Translations under genes and position numbers: made by a program
Part shown: in pieces, positions 8,537 through 18,354 of the stretch
Layout of the letters: each line of letters opens with the position of its first letter
Numbering within the stretch: position 1 is the first letter of the stretch
Notes under the pieces: generated by a model
What the model was told of the DNA's origin: nothing
What the model saw: only the letters and a program-made list of their open reading frames with translations
Database searches by the model: none
Source of the DNA: HGM04593 sp045646845
GTDB lineage: Bacteria > Bacteroidota > Bacteroidia > Bacteroidales > Bacteroidaceae
Direction: 5' to 3'
Length of the DNA stretch: 48,103 nt
Assembly (NCBI GenBank): GCA_045646845.1
Contig: JAZRLO010000047.1
Coordinates: 1 to 48,103, forward strand

Positions 8537-8893
8537 CTATTCGTCGATGAAATCCCCGATTGTTTCAAAGAATCCTTCAATGCCGCCACCGAGCTCATTG
8601 GCGTATTCTTCGACCTGATTGCTCCACTTTTTCAAGGTTTTCTTTGTCATGTAGCCCTTGATGCGGCCTCTCTGTCGCCCGAACTCCTTCAATTCCTCTT
8701 TTGTGTGTTTTTCCTTGTTGAATTCGTCAACTATCTTGTTGTACTCCTTGGCTATCTTATCCCAGTCCTTGTCGGTGAACTCCTTGTGTCCGCACTCCAC
8801 TTTGTCGGCTAATTTCTTGAGTCTCTCAACGGGGTTGGCGAAAATTGTAATTGAAGTGAATAGAAAAGCGAGAATAAAAAGTAATTTCTTCAT
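8537..8893 (-). CDS. Small exported helical protein, paralogue of the 9051-9422 lipoprotein
   Basis: The 118-residue product begins MKKLLFILAFLFTSITIFANP, a signal peptide, and continues with charged helices. It shares with the neighbour at 9051-9422 the pattern DW..I.KEY, KHTKEELKEFGRQRG, and GGGIEGFFE near the C-terminus (compare YTQEEVKEIGQLKG and GGFEGFLE). The two genes look like a local duplication that diverged, one keeping a lipobox. The ATG at 8893 sits 41 bp downstream of a strong promoter. It heads the operon leading to the PHP and phosphoethanolamine transferase genes. Function unknown. Confidence 0.7.
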   Translation of the reverse strand: MKKLLFILAFLFTSITIFANPVERLKKLADKVECGHKEFTDKDWDKIAKEYNKIVDEFNKEKHTKEELKEFGRQRGRIKGYMTKKTLKKWSNQVEEYANELGGGIEGFFETIGDFIDE

Positions 8894-8933
8894 CTCTTTT
8901 ATGTAATAGTAGTTCTGTGTGTATGCTTTACTG

Positions 8934-8965
8934 CAAAAGTAGGTAAAAGTAGCAGAAAAACCAAA
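8934..8965 (-). promoter_or_regulatory. Bacteroidetes-type promoter of the envelope operon
   Basis: On the minus strand TTTG (8962-8965) is followed after 20 nt by TACTTTTG (8934-8941), matching the TTTG...TAnnTTTG consensus. It would start transcription about 35 nt upstream of the ATG at 8893. Confidence 0.75.
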
Positions 8966-9050
8966 CGGACGGTACAAAATGTGCCGATGCCATGAACTGC
9001 CGCCCTGTTTATGCGCGCGACAAGTTCCGCTTCATAACCGGCACGGCTCA

Positions 9051-9422
9051 TTACTGCTCTTCCCCTTCAAAAAGACTCTCCAGAAACCCTTCGAATCCAC
9101 CGTCAATGAGGTTGTTTATGTTGTCAATCTTGTTCTTGGAACTGGTAATCACGCTCTTTACGGCATTGCCGAGAAGGGTGCCTTTGAGCTGTCCTATCTC
9201 CTTTACCTCCTCTTGTGTGTAGTCATGTTTCTTCAGTCTCTTCTCAATGCCTGCATACTCTTTCAGGACCATTTTCCAGTCGTCCATGTCGTACGATACG
9301 CCATAAAGCTCAATTCTCTCGGCAAGTGATGACAGGTCGTCAATGGCGGCACGTCGCGTGTTGCATGAACTCAATAACAATGTTCCCGAAAGTATAAGAC
9401 CAAATAGAATGCTCTTTTTCAT
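9051..9422 (-). CDS. Small lipoprotein, paralogue of the 8537-8893 protein
   Basis: The 123-residue product begins MKKSILFGLILSGTLLLSSCN, with lipobox LSSC, so it should be lipidated and anchored in a membrane. The mature part is helical and resembles the next gene downstream in its middle (YTQEEVKEIGQLKGTLLG) and C-terminal (IDGGFEGFLESLF) parts. The start at 9422 begins the lipoprotein signal; the in-frame extension to 9452 adds nothing plausible. A TATTTGCA-like -7 box lies about 73 nt upstream. Function unknown; the pairing suggests two versions of one envelope protein, one soluble in the periplasm and one anchored. Confidence 0.7.
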   Translation of the reverse strand: MKKSILFGLILSGTLLLSSCNTRRAAIDDLSSLAERIELYGVSYDMDDWKMVLKEYAGIEKRLKKHDYTQEEVKEIGQLKGTLLGNAVKSVITSSKNKIDNINNLIDGGFEGFLESLFEGEEQ

Positions 9423-9494
9423 TTGTGTATGGTTTTTATAAAAATAAAACAATCATTGGAAAGTTGCTGTATGGAATTCTCATTCCTCCACCTG

Positions 9495-9502
9495 CAAATG
9501 TA
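9495..9502 (-). promoter_or_regulatory. -7 box for the 9422 lipoprotein
   Basis: Minus-strand TACATTTG matches TAnnTTTG. No TTTG is found at the expected upstream distance, so support is one box only. The rest of 9503-9732 shows nothing recognisable. Confidence 0.45.
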
Positions 9503-9732
9503 TTGAAAAAAGCGATTGCGACATCGGTTTTTCGCCATTAATTGCCACTTGTATGTAAATCTTATGCGTCCGCAAATAATCCTGTATGTTCCTGGTTCTG
9601 GTGTTACGGAAATGTCAGGAAAATGAGCGCTCAGTTTTTGATACGTGTGATGTCGGCAACCGTGTGGGCAAGTTTTTTGTGGTATGTGTGATTTATTGTA
9701 AAATCGCACGAATTCACCAATTCGTTTCTGTT

Positions 9733-9780
9733 ATAAACAATTCACCCGTCTGTGCGTGCACAGACGGGTGAATTGTTTAT
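9733..9780 (-). terminator. 23-bp perfect hairpin terminator of dnaK
   Basis: Arms 9733-9755 and 9758-9780 are perfectly complementary over 23 bp with a nominal 2-nt loop. It lies 12 bp beyond the dnaK stop. The T-content of the distal arm and its symmetry could stop transcription from either side. Confidence 0.8.
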
Positions 9781-9792
9781 GTTAAGGTGTTT

Positions 9793-11703
<1,911 letters not shown>

Positions 11704-12169
11704 AATTCTATTATTTTTAATTGTTGTTTCCTTATATTACTACTGGCGTCAATCGCCTTCGCAGAATATAGAACAAAGTATGTGCCAAAGGGTTTTTTGT
11801 GCCTGTCATTTTGCCAAATGTCCTGTTTGTGGCACTCTTTTTGTGTGTTAGTGTGACAAAGTGGCAGAAAATGCGTCATGCCGTTGTCGCTTTCTGTTGG
11901 CGCAATTCCCCGTTTTTTTGCTGTGTTTCTGTAGTTTTTGTGTTTTTGTTGCATTTCCCCTTTTTTTATATTACTTTTGTGAAAACGTATATTGCATAGT
12001 TTGTGCTGTGTAGTGTGCGTTGCGTAAACTCCCTTCCGGCTAAATCATTACTCCCTCTTAAAAAAGCGGGAGAGTTTTCATGCCGCGTGGGTTGCAGACA
12101 AAAAAGTGTATTTGTGATAGAAACAATAATATAATTTAGATATTTATCAACTTTTAATCGTTCAGAAAA
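11704..12169. other. 466-bp divergent intergenic region between dnaK and carboxynorspermidine synthase
   Basis: No credible ORF was found. On the plus strand TACTTTTG (11972-11979) fits a -7 box, with a TTTG at 11945-11948 at a rather long 23-nt spacing. If used, the downstream mRNA would carry a leader of about 180 nt. Within it CTCCC (12052-12056) can pair with GGGAG (12069-12073) just before AGTTTT, a weak terminator-like hairpin. Confidence 0.4.
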
Positions 12170-13402
12170 ATGGGAAAAGTTCTGATTATAGGAGCCGGAG
12201 GCGTGGCTACTGTAGCGGCACATAAGGTGTGCCAGAATACAGACGTGTTTACCGAAATAATGATTGCCAGCCGTACAAAAAAGAAGTGCGATGCATTGGC
12301 CGACGTACTTAACAAGAAGTATGGAACAAATGTGCAGACAGCACAGGTGGATGCGGACAGTGTGGAACAGCTTGTGGAACTGCTTGGCTCATACAAACCC
12401 GATATTGTGATGAACCTGGCCTTGCCTTATCAGGACCTTACTATCATGGAGGCTTGTCTGCAGACCGGTTGCAACTATTTGGATACCGCTAACTATGAAC
12501 CAAAGGATGAGGCTCACTTCGAATACAGCTGGCAGTGGGCTTATCGCGAGCGCTTCGAGAAGGCCGGCCTTTGCGCCATTCTTGGTTGCGGATTCGACCC
12601 GGGCGTGACCAGCGTCTTTACTGCTTATGCGGCAAAGCATTACTTCGACGAGATTCACTATCTCGATATTGTCGATTGCAATGCCGGTAACCACCACAAG
12701 GCATTCGCCACCAACTTCAATCCTGAAATAAACATTCGTGAAATCACCCAGAAGGGACTTTACTACGAGAATGGAAAGTACATTGAGACTGAACCGATGG
12801 AGATTCATCAGCCATTGAACTATCCCAACATAGGTCCCCGCGAAAGCTACCTTTTGCATCACGAAGAGATTGAGAGTCTTGTTATCAACTTCCCGACCAT
12901 AAAGCGTGCCCGTTTCTGGATGACCTTCGGTCAGCAGTACTTGACCTATCTGGATGTGATTCAGAACATAGGCATGAGCCGCATTGACGAGGTGGAATAC
13001 AAGGCACCCAAGGCTGACGGCACTGGCGAGGAGGTTGTGAAGATTGTTCCTCTGCAGTTCCTCAAGGCGGTTCTTCCCAATCCTCAGGATCTTGGCGAGA
13101 ACTACGAGGGCGAGACATCTATCGGTTGCCGCATCCGTGGTATCAAGGATGGCGAGGAGCATACATACTATGTATATAACAACTGCAGCCACGAGGAGGC
13201 ATACAAGGAGACCGGTATGCAGGGCGTAAGCTACACAACAGGTGTTCCTGCAATGATTGGTGCAATGATGTTCCTCAAGGGTATCTGGAGCAAGCCGGGT
13301 GTTTGGAACGTGGAGCAGTTCGACCCGGATCCGTTCATGGAACAGCTCAATATGAAGGGGTTGCCTTGGCATGAGGAGTTTGATAAGGAATTGGAACTTT
13401 AA
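12170..13402 (+). CDS. Carboxynorspermidine synthase (saccharopine-dehydrogenase family)
   Basis: The 410-residue protein starts with a Rossmann motif (GKVLIIGAGGVATVAAHKV) and belongs to the saccharopine dehydrogenase-like family. Features such as DIVMNLALPYQD, the YLDTANYEP segment and GCGFDPGVTSVF are those of carboxynorspermidine/carboxyspermidine dehydrogenase. That enzyme joins aspartate semialdehyde and a diamine by NADPH-dependent reductive condensation in the alternative spermidine pathway used by Bacteroidetes. The decarboxylase partner is not in the window. The gene precedes recA, an arrangement I recognise from Bacteroidales. True lysine-pathway saccharopine dehydrogenase is the less likely alternative. 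Confidence 0.85.
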   Translation: MGKVLIIGAGGVATVAAHKVCQNTDVFTEIMIASRTKKKCDALADVLNKKYGTNVQTAQVDADSVEQLVELLGSYKPDIVMNLALPYQDLTIMEACLQTGCNYLDTANYEPKDEAHFEYSWQWAYRERFEKAGLCAILGCGFDPGVTSVFTAYAAKHYFDEIHYLDIVDCNAGNHHKAFATNFNPEINIREITQKGLYYENGKYIETEPMEIHQPLNYPNIGPRESYLLHHEEIESLVINFPTIKRARFWMTFGQQYLTYLDVIQNIGMSRIDEVEYKAPKADGTGEEVVKIVPLQFLKAVLPNPQDLGENYEGETSIGCRIRGIKDGEEHTYYVYNNCSHEEAYKETGMQGVSYTTGVPAMIGAMMFLKGIWSKPGVWNVEQFDPDPFMEQLNMKGLPWHEEFDKELEL

Positions 13403-13404
13403 TT

Positions 13405-13525
13405 AGAGAATGACTAAAAAGTGAATTGCTGCGTTACGCTTGCCCTGAAAATCCTCATTTACGTTTAGTAAACTCCGGTTTTCAGGTCTTTGCAAGCCTT
13501 GCACTTCATCTTTTTATTCATCCTC
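13405..13525. repeat. Palindromic dispersed repeat, copy A
   Basis: The gap before recA is almost filled by a nested inverted repeat. From outside in: AGAGAATGA against TCATCCTCT (8 of 9), TAAAAAG against CTTTTTA, GCTTGC against GCAAGC, CCTGAAAA (13444-13451) against TTTTCAGG (13479-13486), and TTTAC against GTAAA at the tip (13458-13472). The blocks CTGCGTTACGCTTG, CATTTACG and GTAAACTCC recur in the copies at the right end of the window, while the paired arms differ in sequence. Confidence 0.8.
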
Positions 13526-13547
13526 TTTAAATAAAACAATTAAATAA

Positions 13548-14588
13548 ATGGCAAAGAAAGAAGAATTGGACAACATTGCCGGCAATGAGAAACTGCGCGC
13601 TTTGCAGGCGGCAATGGACAAGATAGAGAAGAATTTCGGCAAAGGCTCCATCATGAAGCTCGGCGACGACAACTTCGAGGAGGTGGAGGTGATTCCTACC
13701 GGCTCGGTCGGCTTGAATGCGGCTCTTGGAGTGGGCGGTTTTCCCCGTGGCCGAATAATTGAGATTTATGGTCCCGAATCATCGGGTAAGACGACTTTGG
13801 CGATACATGCCATTGCTGAGGCGCAGAAGATGGGCGGCATTGCGGCTATAATAGATGCCGAGCATGCGTTCGACCGTTTCTATGCGCAGAAGCTGGGCGT
13901 GGATATCGACAATCTGCTCATTTCACAGCCCGACTGTGGTGAGCAGGCACTTGAGATTGCCGAGCAGCTTATCCGTTCATCGGCTATCGATATCATTGTG
14001 ATTGACTCTGTGGCTGCGTTGACCCCGAAAGCTGAAATTGAAGGTGAGATGGGTGACAACAAGGTGGGACTTCAGGCACGTCTCATGTCGCAGGCACTGC
14101 GCAAGCTTACTTCTGCGATAAGCAAGACCAAGACTACATGTATCTTCATCAACCAGTTGCGTGAGAAAATCGGTATAATGTTCGGCAATCCCGAAACTAC
14201 TACCGGCGGTAACGCCCTGAAGTTCTATGCTTCGGTGCGTCTCGACATACGCCGCGTGAGCCAGTTGAAGGACGGCGAAGAGGCTATCGGAAATTCAGTA
14301 CGCGTAAAGGTTGTGAAGAACAAGGTGGCTCCTCCGTTCCGCAAGGCTGAATTCGACATCATGTTCGGCGAGGGTATCTCACGTACAGGTGAAATCGTTG
14401 ACCTTGGCGTGCAGTACGACATCATTAAGAAGAGCGGTTCGTTCTTCAGTTATAACGACACAAAATTGGCGCAGGGACGTGACCGCACCAAAGCGCTCAT
14501 TGCCGACAATCCGGAACTTGCCGAAGAGCTTGAGATGAAGATTGCAGAAGCTATAAAGGGTAATGCCGAGGTTGATGCTGCCGAATGA
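13548..14588 (+). CDS. recA: Recombinase RecA
   Basis: The 346-residue protein is a typical RecA: Walker A GPESSGKT at residues 75-82, MAW-like GGIAAIIDAEHAFD, Walker B IIVIDSVAAL, loop L1 with EIEGEMGDNKVGLQAR, loop L2 GIMFGNPETTTGGNALKFYASVRLDIRR-type sequence, and a short acidic C-terminus. It forms filaments on single-stranded DNA for homologous recombination and damage response. The leader is the palindromic repeat copy A, so any promoter lies inside or beyond that element; none was found by eye. The ATG at 13548 gives the standard MAKKEELDN start. Confidence 0.98.
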   Translation: MAKKEELDNIAGNEKLRALQAAMDKIEKNFGKGSIMKLGDDNFEEVEVIPTGSVGLNAALGVGGFPRGRIIEIYGPESSGKTTLAIHAIAEAQKMGGIAAIIDAEHAFDRFYAQKLGVDIDNLLISQPDCGEQALEIAEQLIRSSAIDIIVIDSVAALTPKAEIEGEMGDNKVGLQARLMSQALRKLTSAISKTKTTCIFINQLREKIGIMFGNPETTTGGNALKFYASVRLDIRRVSQLKDGEEAIGNSVRVKVVKNKVAPPFRKAEFDIMFGEGISRTGEIVDLGVQYDIIKKSGSFFSYNDTKLAQGRDRTKALIADNPELAEELEMKIAEAIKGNAEVDAAE

Positions 14589-14624
14589 AAATAGACGACA
14601 AAACAATTTTTTAATTATAAGACT

Positions 14625-15806
14625 ATGAAGAAGAATCTGTTATTTGCAGCCTTGGCTTTTGTAGGCCTCGGCGCATTTGCGCAGGATGCTCCCGACTTTA
14701 CGGTTGTGAAGGAGAATCCTATCACAAGTATTAAGAACCAGAACCAGGCCGGTACATGCTGGTGCTACTCTTCACTCGCTTTCATCGAGTCGGAGTTGCT
14801 CCGTATGGGTAAGGGTGAGTATGATTTCGCCGAGATGTTCATTGTACATAACACCTATCTCGACCGTGCAGACAAGGCTGTCCGCACTCACGGCGACGTC
14901 TCTTTCTCACAGGGCGGTTCATTCTATGATGTAATTTATGGTATGGAGAAGTTCGGTCTCGTTCCCGAGGCTGAGATGCGTCCCGGTGTAATGTATGGTA
15001 AGGAGTTGAGCGTTCACAACGAACTCTCTGCCGTAAGTGATGCTGTCGTTGCAGCCATCGCAGAGGGCAAGCACCGCAGTCTTCAGGTAGGTCCCGACGG
15101 TCAGCCTCTTTGGAAGAAGGCTATCGAGGCTGTTCACGATATCTACCTCGGCGAGCGTCCCGAGAAGTTTACATACAACGGTAAGGAATATACTCCTCAG
15201 TCTTTCTATCAGTCTCTTGGCCTGAATGCAGAGGATTATATCTCTTTGACATCTTACACTCACCACCCATTCTACAAGCCTTTCGTTCTTGAGATTCAGG
15301 ACAACTGGCGTTGGGCGCAGTCATACAACTTGCCTATCGATGAGTTGATGGAGGTGTTTGACTATGCTATCATGGAGGGTTACACCATTGCATGGGGTAG
15401 CGACGTCAGCGAGGCTGGTTTCGGTCGTGACGGTAAGGCTGTTATGCCTGCTGCTGCAAAGTCATCTGATCTCCAGGGTTCTGACATGGCAAAATGGCTT
15501 AATTTGAGCGAGGAGGAGAAGAAGACTACTCCTAACCCCACAGAGAAGTGGTGCACACAGGAGGAGCGTCAGATTGCTTATGACAACTGGGAAACTACTG
15601 ATGACCACGGTATGCAGATTTACGGTATCGCAAAGGACAAGAACGGTGTAGAGTACTACATGGTTAAGAACTCTTGTGGCGTGGCCGGTACATACAAGGG
15701 TATATGGTATGCTTCAAAGGCTTTTGCACGTTACAAGACAATGAATATTGTTGTTCATAAGAACGCTATTCCTAAGGATATCCGCAAGAAGCTCGGTATC
15801 AAGTAA
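14625..15806 (+). CDS. Secreted C1-family cysteine peptidase (bleomycin hydrolase/aminopeptidase C-like)
   Basis: The 393-residue protein begins with a signal peptide (MKKNLLFAALAFVGLGAFAQ). The catalytic set of the papain superfamily is complete: Gln in KNQNQAGTCW, Cys45, His328 in TDDHGMQIYG and Asn349 in MVKNSCG. The size, the NQ..GTCW motif and the C-terminal ending close to IRKKLGIK point to the bleomycin-hydrolase branch. Usual members are cytosolic, but this one has an export signal, as is common in Bacteroidales. It probably trims peptides in the periplasm or outside the cell. It starts 36 bp after recA and is closed by a very strong hairpin at 15841-15898. Confidence 0.9.
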   Translation: MKKNLLFAALAFVGLGAFAQDAPDFTVVKENPITSIKNQNQAGTCWCYSSLAFIESELLRMGKGEYDFAEMFIVHNTYLDRADKAVRTHGDVSFSQGGSFYDVIYGMEKFGLVPEAEMRPGVMYGKELSVHNELSAVSDAVVAAIAEGKHRSLQVGPDGQPLWKKAIEAVHDIYLGERPEKFTYNGKEYTPQSFYQSLGLNAEDYISLTSYTHHPFYKPFVLEIQDNWRWAQSYNLPIDELMEVFDYAIMEGYTIAWGSDVSEAGFGRDGKAVMPAAAKSSDLQGSDMAKWLNLSEEEKKTTPNPTEKWCTQEERQIAYDNWETTDDHGMQIYGIAKDKNGVEYYMVKNSCGVAGTYKGIWYASKAFARYKTMNIVVHKNAIPKDIRKKLGIK

Positions 15807-15840
15807 TAGCTACAGGCGCAGTGTCGCTCAATGAGTAGCG

Positions 15841-15898
15841 ATACAATACAACAAAAACAGCTGCAGATTAATCTGCGGCTGTTTTTGTTGTATTGTAT
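15841..15898 (+). terminator. 58-nt hairpin terminator after the C1 peptidase
   Basis: Arms 15841-15861 and 15878-15898 are perfectly complementary (21 bp) and continue through one T.G pair into GCAGAT/ATCTGC with a 2-nt tip. T-runs occur in the distal arm. The symmetry makes it active on both strands. Confidence 0.85.
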
Positions 15899-16268
15899 TT
15901 GTCAGGTCGTTTATAATTTGATATGTTGGGTTAATCTTTTTACGGGACTGGTTGATTCGTTTTTTTGGGGGGATGTCGGACATTCTCGGGCAACGGGTAG
16001 GGAAAATGTAAGTATTTTGTTGATTACTAAAAATATTAGTTAAATAATTGCAACAAATAATTCTTGGTTCTTTGCAATCTTTGAGAATCCTGCCTATTGG
16101 GTTTTCTTTGTATGTGGGTCTATCAATAGCCCTGCAGATGAGTGGGTAGTCTATGAGAAAATAGGTGCAGTTGTTCGGTTGGAATGTTGTTTGGCTGTCG
16201 TTGTATTGTTTATATTTGAGAAAAACCCCGAATATATACTGCACTCGCTGTGAAATGTCAAAGTAAAC
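15899..16268. other. Intergenic stretch without a supported gene
   Basis: A long minus-strand frame crosses this stretch, but it runs into the terminator hairpin and encodes no recognisable family. No repeat or RNA was identified before the promoter at 16269. Confidence 0.4.
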
Positions 16269-16301
16269 TTTGCCTATCTCGCTCATTTGTTACTATATTT
16301 G
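16269..16301 (+). promoter_or_regulatory. Promoter of the DUF3857 gene pair
   Basis: TTTG (16269-16272) is followed after 21 nt by TATATTTG (16294-16301), a good Bacteroidetes promoter, 48 bp before the ATG at 16350. Confidence 0.7.
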
Positions 16302-16349
16302 CGGAAAGCTCGAGAATTGTTGCAATTTTTATAAATAAAGATATTTATT

Positions 16350-18350
16350 ATGAAACTGTCTGTAAAAAACTATGCTATGAATCTTCTATCGGCGTTAGTG
16401 TTGCTTGCTCTTTTTTCGTTTGATGTGGCAGCGCAGAGTGTCAACAGGAAAATGGGCAAACCCACGGCCGAGGAGTTGAACATGACGGTCTATGATGCCG
16501 ATTCGTCTGCAGTGGCTGTTGTGCTCTACAAAGAGTCTTATGTCAGCTATGATTGGGGCCGCGACGATTTCCAGGTCACTTACAATTTCAAAAGACGTAT
16601 AAAGATTCTCAAGGAAGAGGGTGTAGAATATGCGAACGGAACAATCGTTTACATTGACAAAAAGGACAAAAGTCTTCTGAAAGAGCATGTCTATGGCCTT
16701 GAGGCGTCGGCCTACAATCTTGAGAACGGCAAGGTGGTGCGCATTAAGATGAAGGATGAGAATGTGTTCACGGAGCGTGTGACCGACAATGTAATGCAGA
16801 TGAAGTATGCAGTGCCCCAGGCGAAAGTGGGCAGTGTGGTCGAGGTGGAGTACAAGATTGTCTCCGATTATTTCTTCCAGCCTCGCGACTGGTTCGCACA
16901 GGAGGAGATTCCCGTACGTTATGCCGAGCTTGAGATGCTTATCCCGGAATTCATCTCCTTCAATATCGAAAATCATGGAGCGGCTCTTCTGAATGTGACC
17001 TCTACGCCGTCTAACCAGAATATGTCTATCGGCGGTGGTCTTGTCGCGTGTTCGTCCGAGGAACGCAAGTATGTGGGAGAATATCTTCCTGCCATAAAGG
17101 ATGAAGAGTATGTGTGGTGTCCGCAGGACTATCTTACTCAAGTGAATATGGAGTTCAACGGTTATGATATACCGGGTGTGATACATCAGAGTTATTCCGG
17201 AAGCTGGGACCAGGTAGACAAGACTCTTTTTGATGACAGTGATTTCGGTGGCCGTATGAAGGCGTCCAATCCATTGCGTGAGGAGATGGAGGCTTTGTGT
17301 CTTGATACCTTGCCTACCGTGGAGAGGAAAGTTGTTGCCATTTATGGTCTTCTCAAGAGCCGTGTCAAGTGGAATGGCAAATATGCCTTGACGGGAAATA
17401 ATTTCCGTCAGGTCCTCAAGGACGGAACAGGAGATAATGCAGATATAAACTTCATACTCATGAGCATGCTCAAGGATGCCGGTATTTCTTCTTATCCTGT
17501 GGTTATGAGCCGTAGGGACGAGAGGGCCTTGCCATATTCGCATCCTAGCATCGACCGCTTGTCAACCTTTGTGGTCGGTGTGCTTGAGAACGAGACGACG
17601 CTCATGTTCATTGATGCATCGGTGGAGCATGGCTATGTTAATGTCCTTCCTCCCCTGCTCATGACTTCCAGGGCCAGGCTCATGATGCCGGGCAATTGCC
17701 AGTGGATTAATCTCCAGCAGTTGGGCTCACACTTGTTAAGCCGCACAATACAGGCTTCGCTGAGTGCAGAAGGAGCGATAGAAGGTCTTGTGTCTACCTA
17801 TTATTATGGAATAGAGGCGGCTGACAAGCGCGAAGGGTATTTTGCGGCAAAGGACAGCGCCGATTATGTAAAGGCTATCGAGGACGAGAATTCGATTGAC
17901 ATCACGGAGTACAACAGCTTCTCTATGAAGGATTTTACTCCTGTTGTCCGCGATGTGCTCAAATTCACCAAGAGCACCGATGTCAACGGTGACTATATTT
18001 ATGTGAATCCTATGCTTTTTGCCCACGTGGAGGCTTCTCCTTTCGTTAACGAAAAGCGTGACTTGCCGGTTGAGTTCCCTAACCAGACACAATATACTGT
18101 CAAAGTGGTGCTTGATATCCCCGAAGGTTATGTTGTTGAAGATAAGCCCGAGTCTTGCAATATAAAGATGAGTGACGGTGGCCTTTCTTTGTTGTATAAC
18201 ATAGTGCATCAGGGTAACAAGCTGATGCTCAAATATTCGTTCAATCTCGGCAATATGATGTATCTGCCGTCCGATTATCAGGAGCTGAAGTGGTTTTGGG
18301 ATTTTGTGGCGGAGAAGAACAATGCAATGCTGGTGCTCAAGAAACAGTGA
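16350..18350 (+). CDS. Exported DUF3857/transglutaminase-like protein, catalytic Cys lost
   Basis: The 666-residue protein has a signal peptide ending DVAAQ and a DUF3857 domain over about residues 45-230 (beta-rich, with YNFKRRIKILKEEGVEYA). A transglutaminase-like domain follows at about 310-430. Where active members have GxGDCxD, this one reads GTGDNADINFIL, so the nucleophilic cysteine is replaced by asparagine; the His region LSTFVVG is also poor. The domain is thus probably structural or peptide-binding. The C-terminal part is a beta-rich region. It is followed 4 bp later by a paralogue with an intact Cys, and both share one promoter. Periplasmic role unknown. Confidence 0.75.
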   Translation: MKLSVKNYAMNLLSALVLLALFSFDVAAQSVNRKMGKPTAEELNMTVYDADSSAVAVVLYKESYVSYDWGRDDFQVTYNFKRRIKILKEEGVEYANGTIVYIDKKDKSLLKEHVYGLEASAYNLENGKVVRIKMKDENVFTERVTDNVMQMKYAVPQAKVGSVVEVEYKIVSDYFFQPRDWFAQEEIPVRYAELEMLIPEFISFNIENHGAALLNVTSTPSNQNMSIGGGLVACSSEERKYVGEYLPAIKDEEYVWCPQDYLTQVNMEFNGYDIPGVIHQSYSGSWDQVDKTLFDDSDFGGRMKASNPLREEMEALCLDTLPTVERKVVAIYGLLKSRVKWNGKYALTGNNFRQVLKDGTGDNADINFILMSMLKDAGISSYPVVMSRRDERALPYSHPSIDRLSTFVVGVLENETTLMFIDASVEHGYVNVLPPLLMTSRARLMMPGNCQWINLQQLGSHLLSRTIQASLSAEGAIEGLVSTYYYGIEAADKREGYFAAKDSADYVKAIEDENSIDITEYNSFSMKDFTPVVRDVLKFTKSTDVNGDYIYVNPMLFAHVEASPFVNEKRDLPVEFPNQTQYTVKVVLDIPEGYVVEDKPESCNIKMSDGGLSLLYNIVHQGNKLMLKYSFNLGNMMYLPSDYQELKWFWDFVAEKNNAMLVLKKQ

Positions 18351-18354
18351 TGCC

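Noticed and set aside
9419..9709. Minus-strand frame of 96 codons before the lipoprotein gene
   Set aside because: No family, no ribosome site, overlaps the -7 box of the lipoprotein gene; composition is not protein-like.
9733..9780. Long perfect palindrome after dnaK considered as a recombination or phage site
   Set aside because: Position 12 bp beyond the dnaK stop and hairpin form make a terminator the simpler reading.
15828..16286. Minus-strand frame of 152 codons
   Set aside because: It ends inside the perfect terminator hairpin, covers the promoter of the next gene at its start and encodes nothing recognisable.
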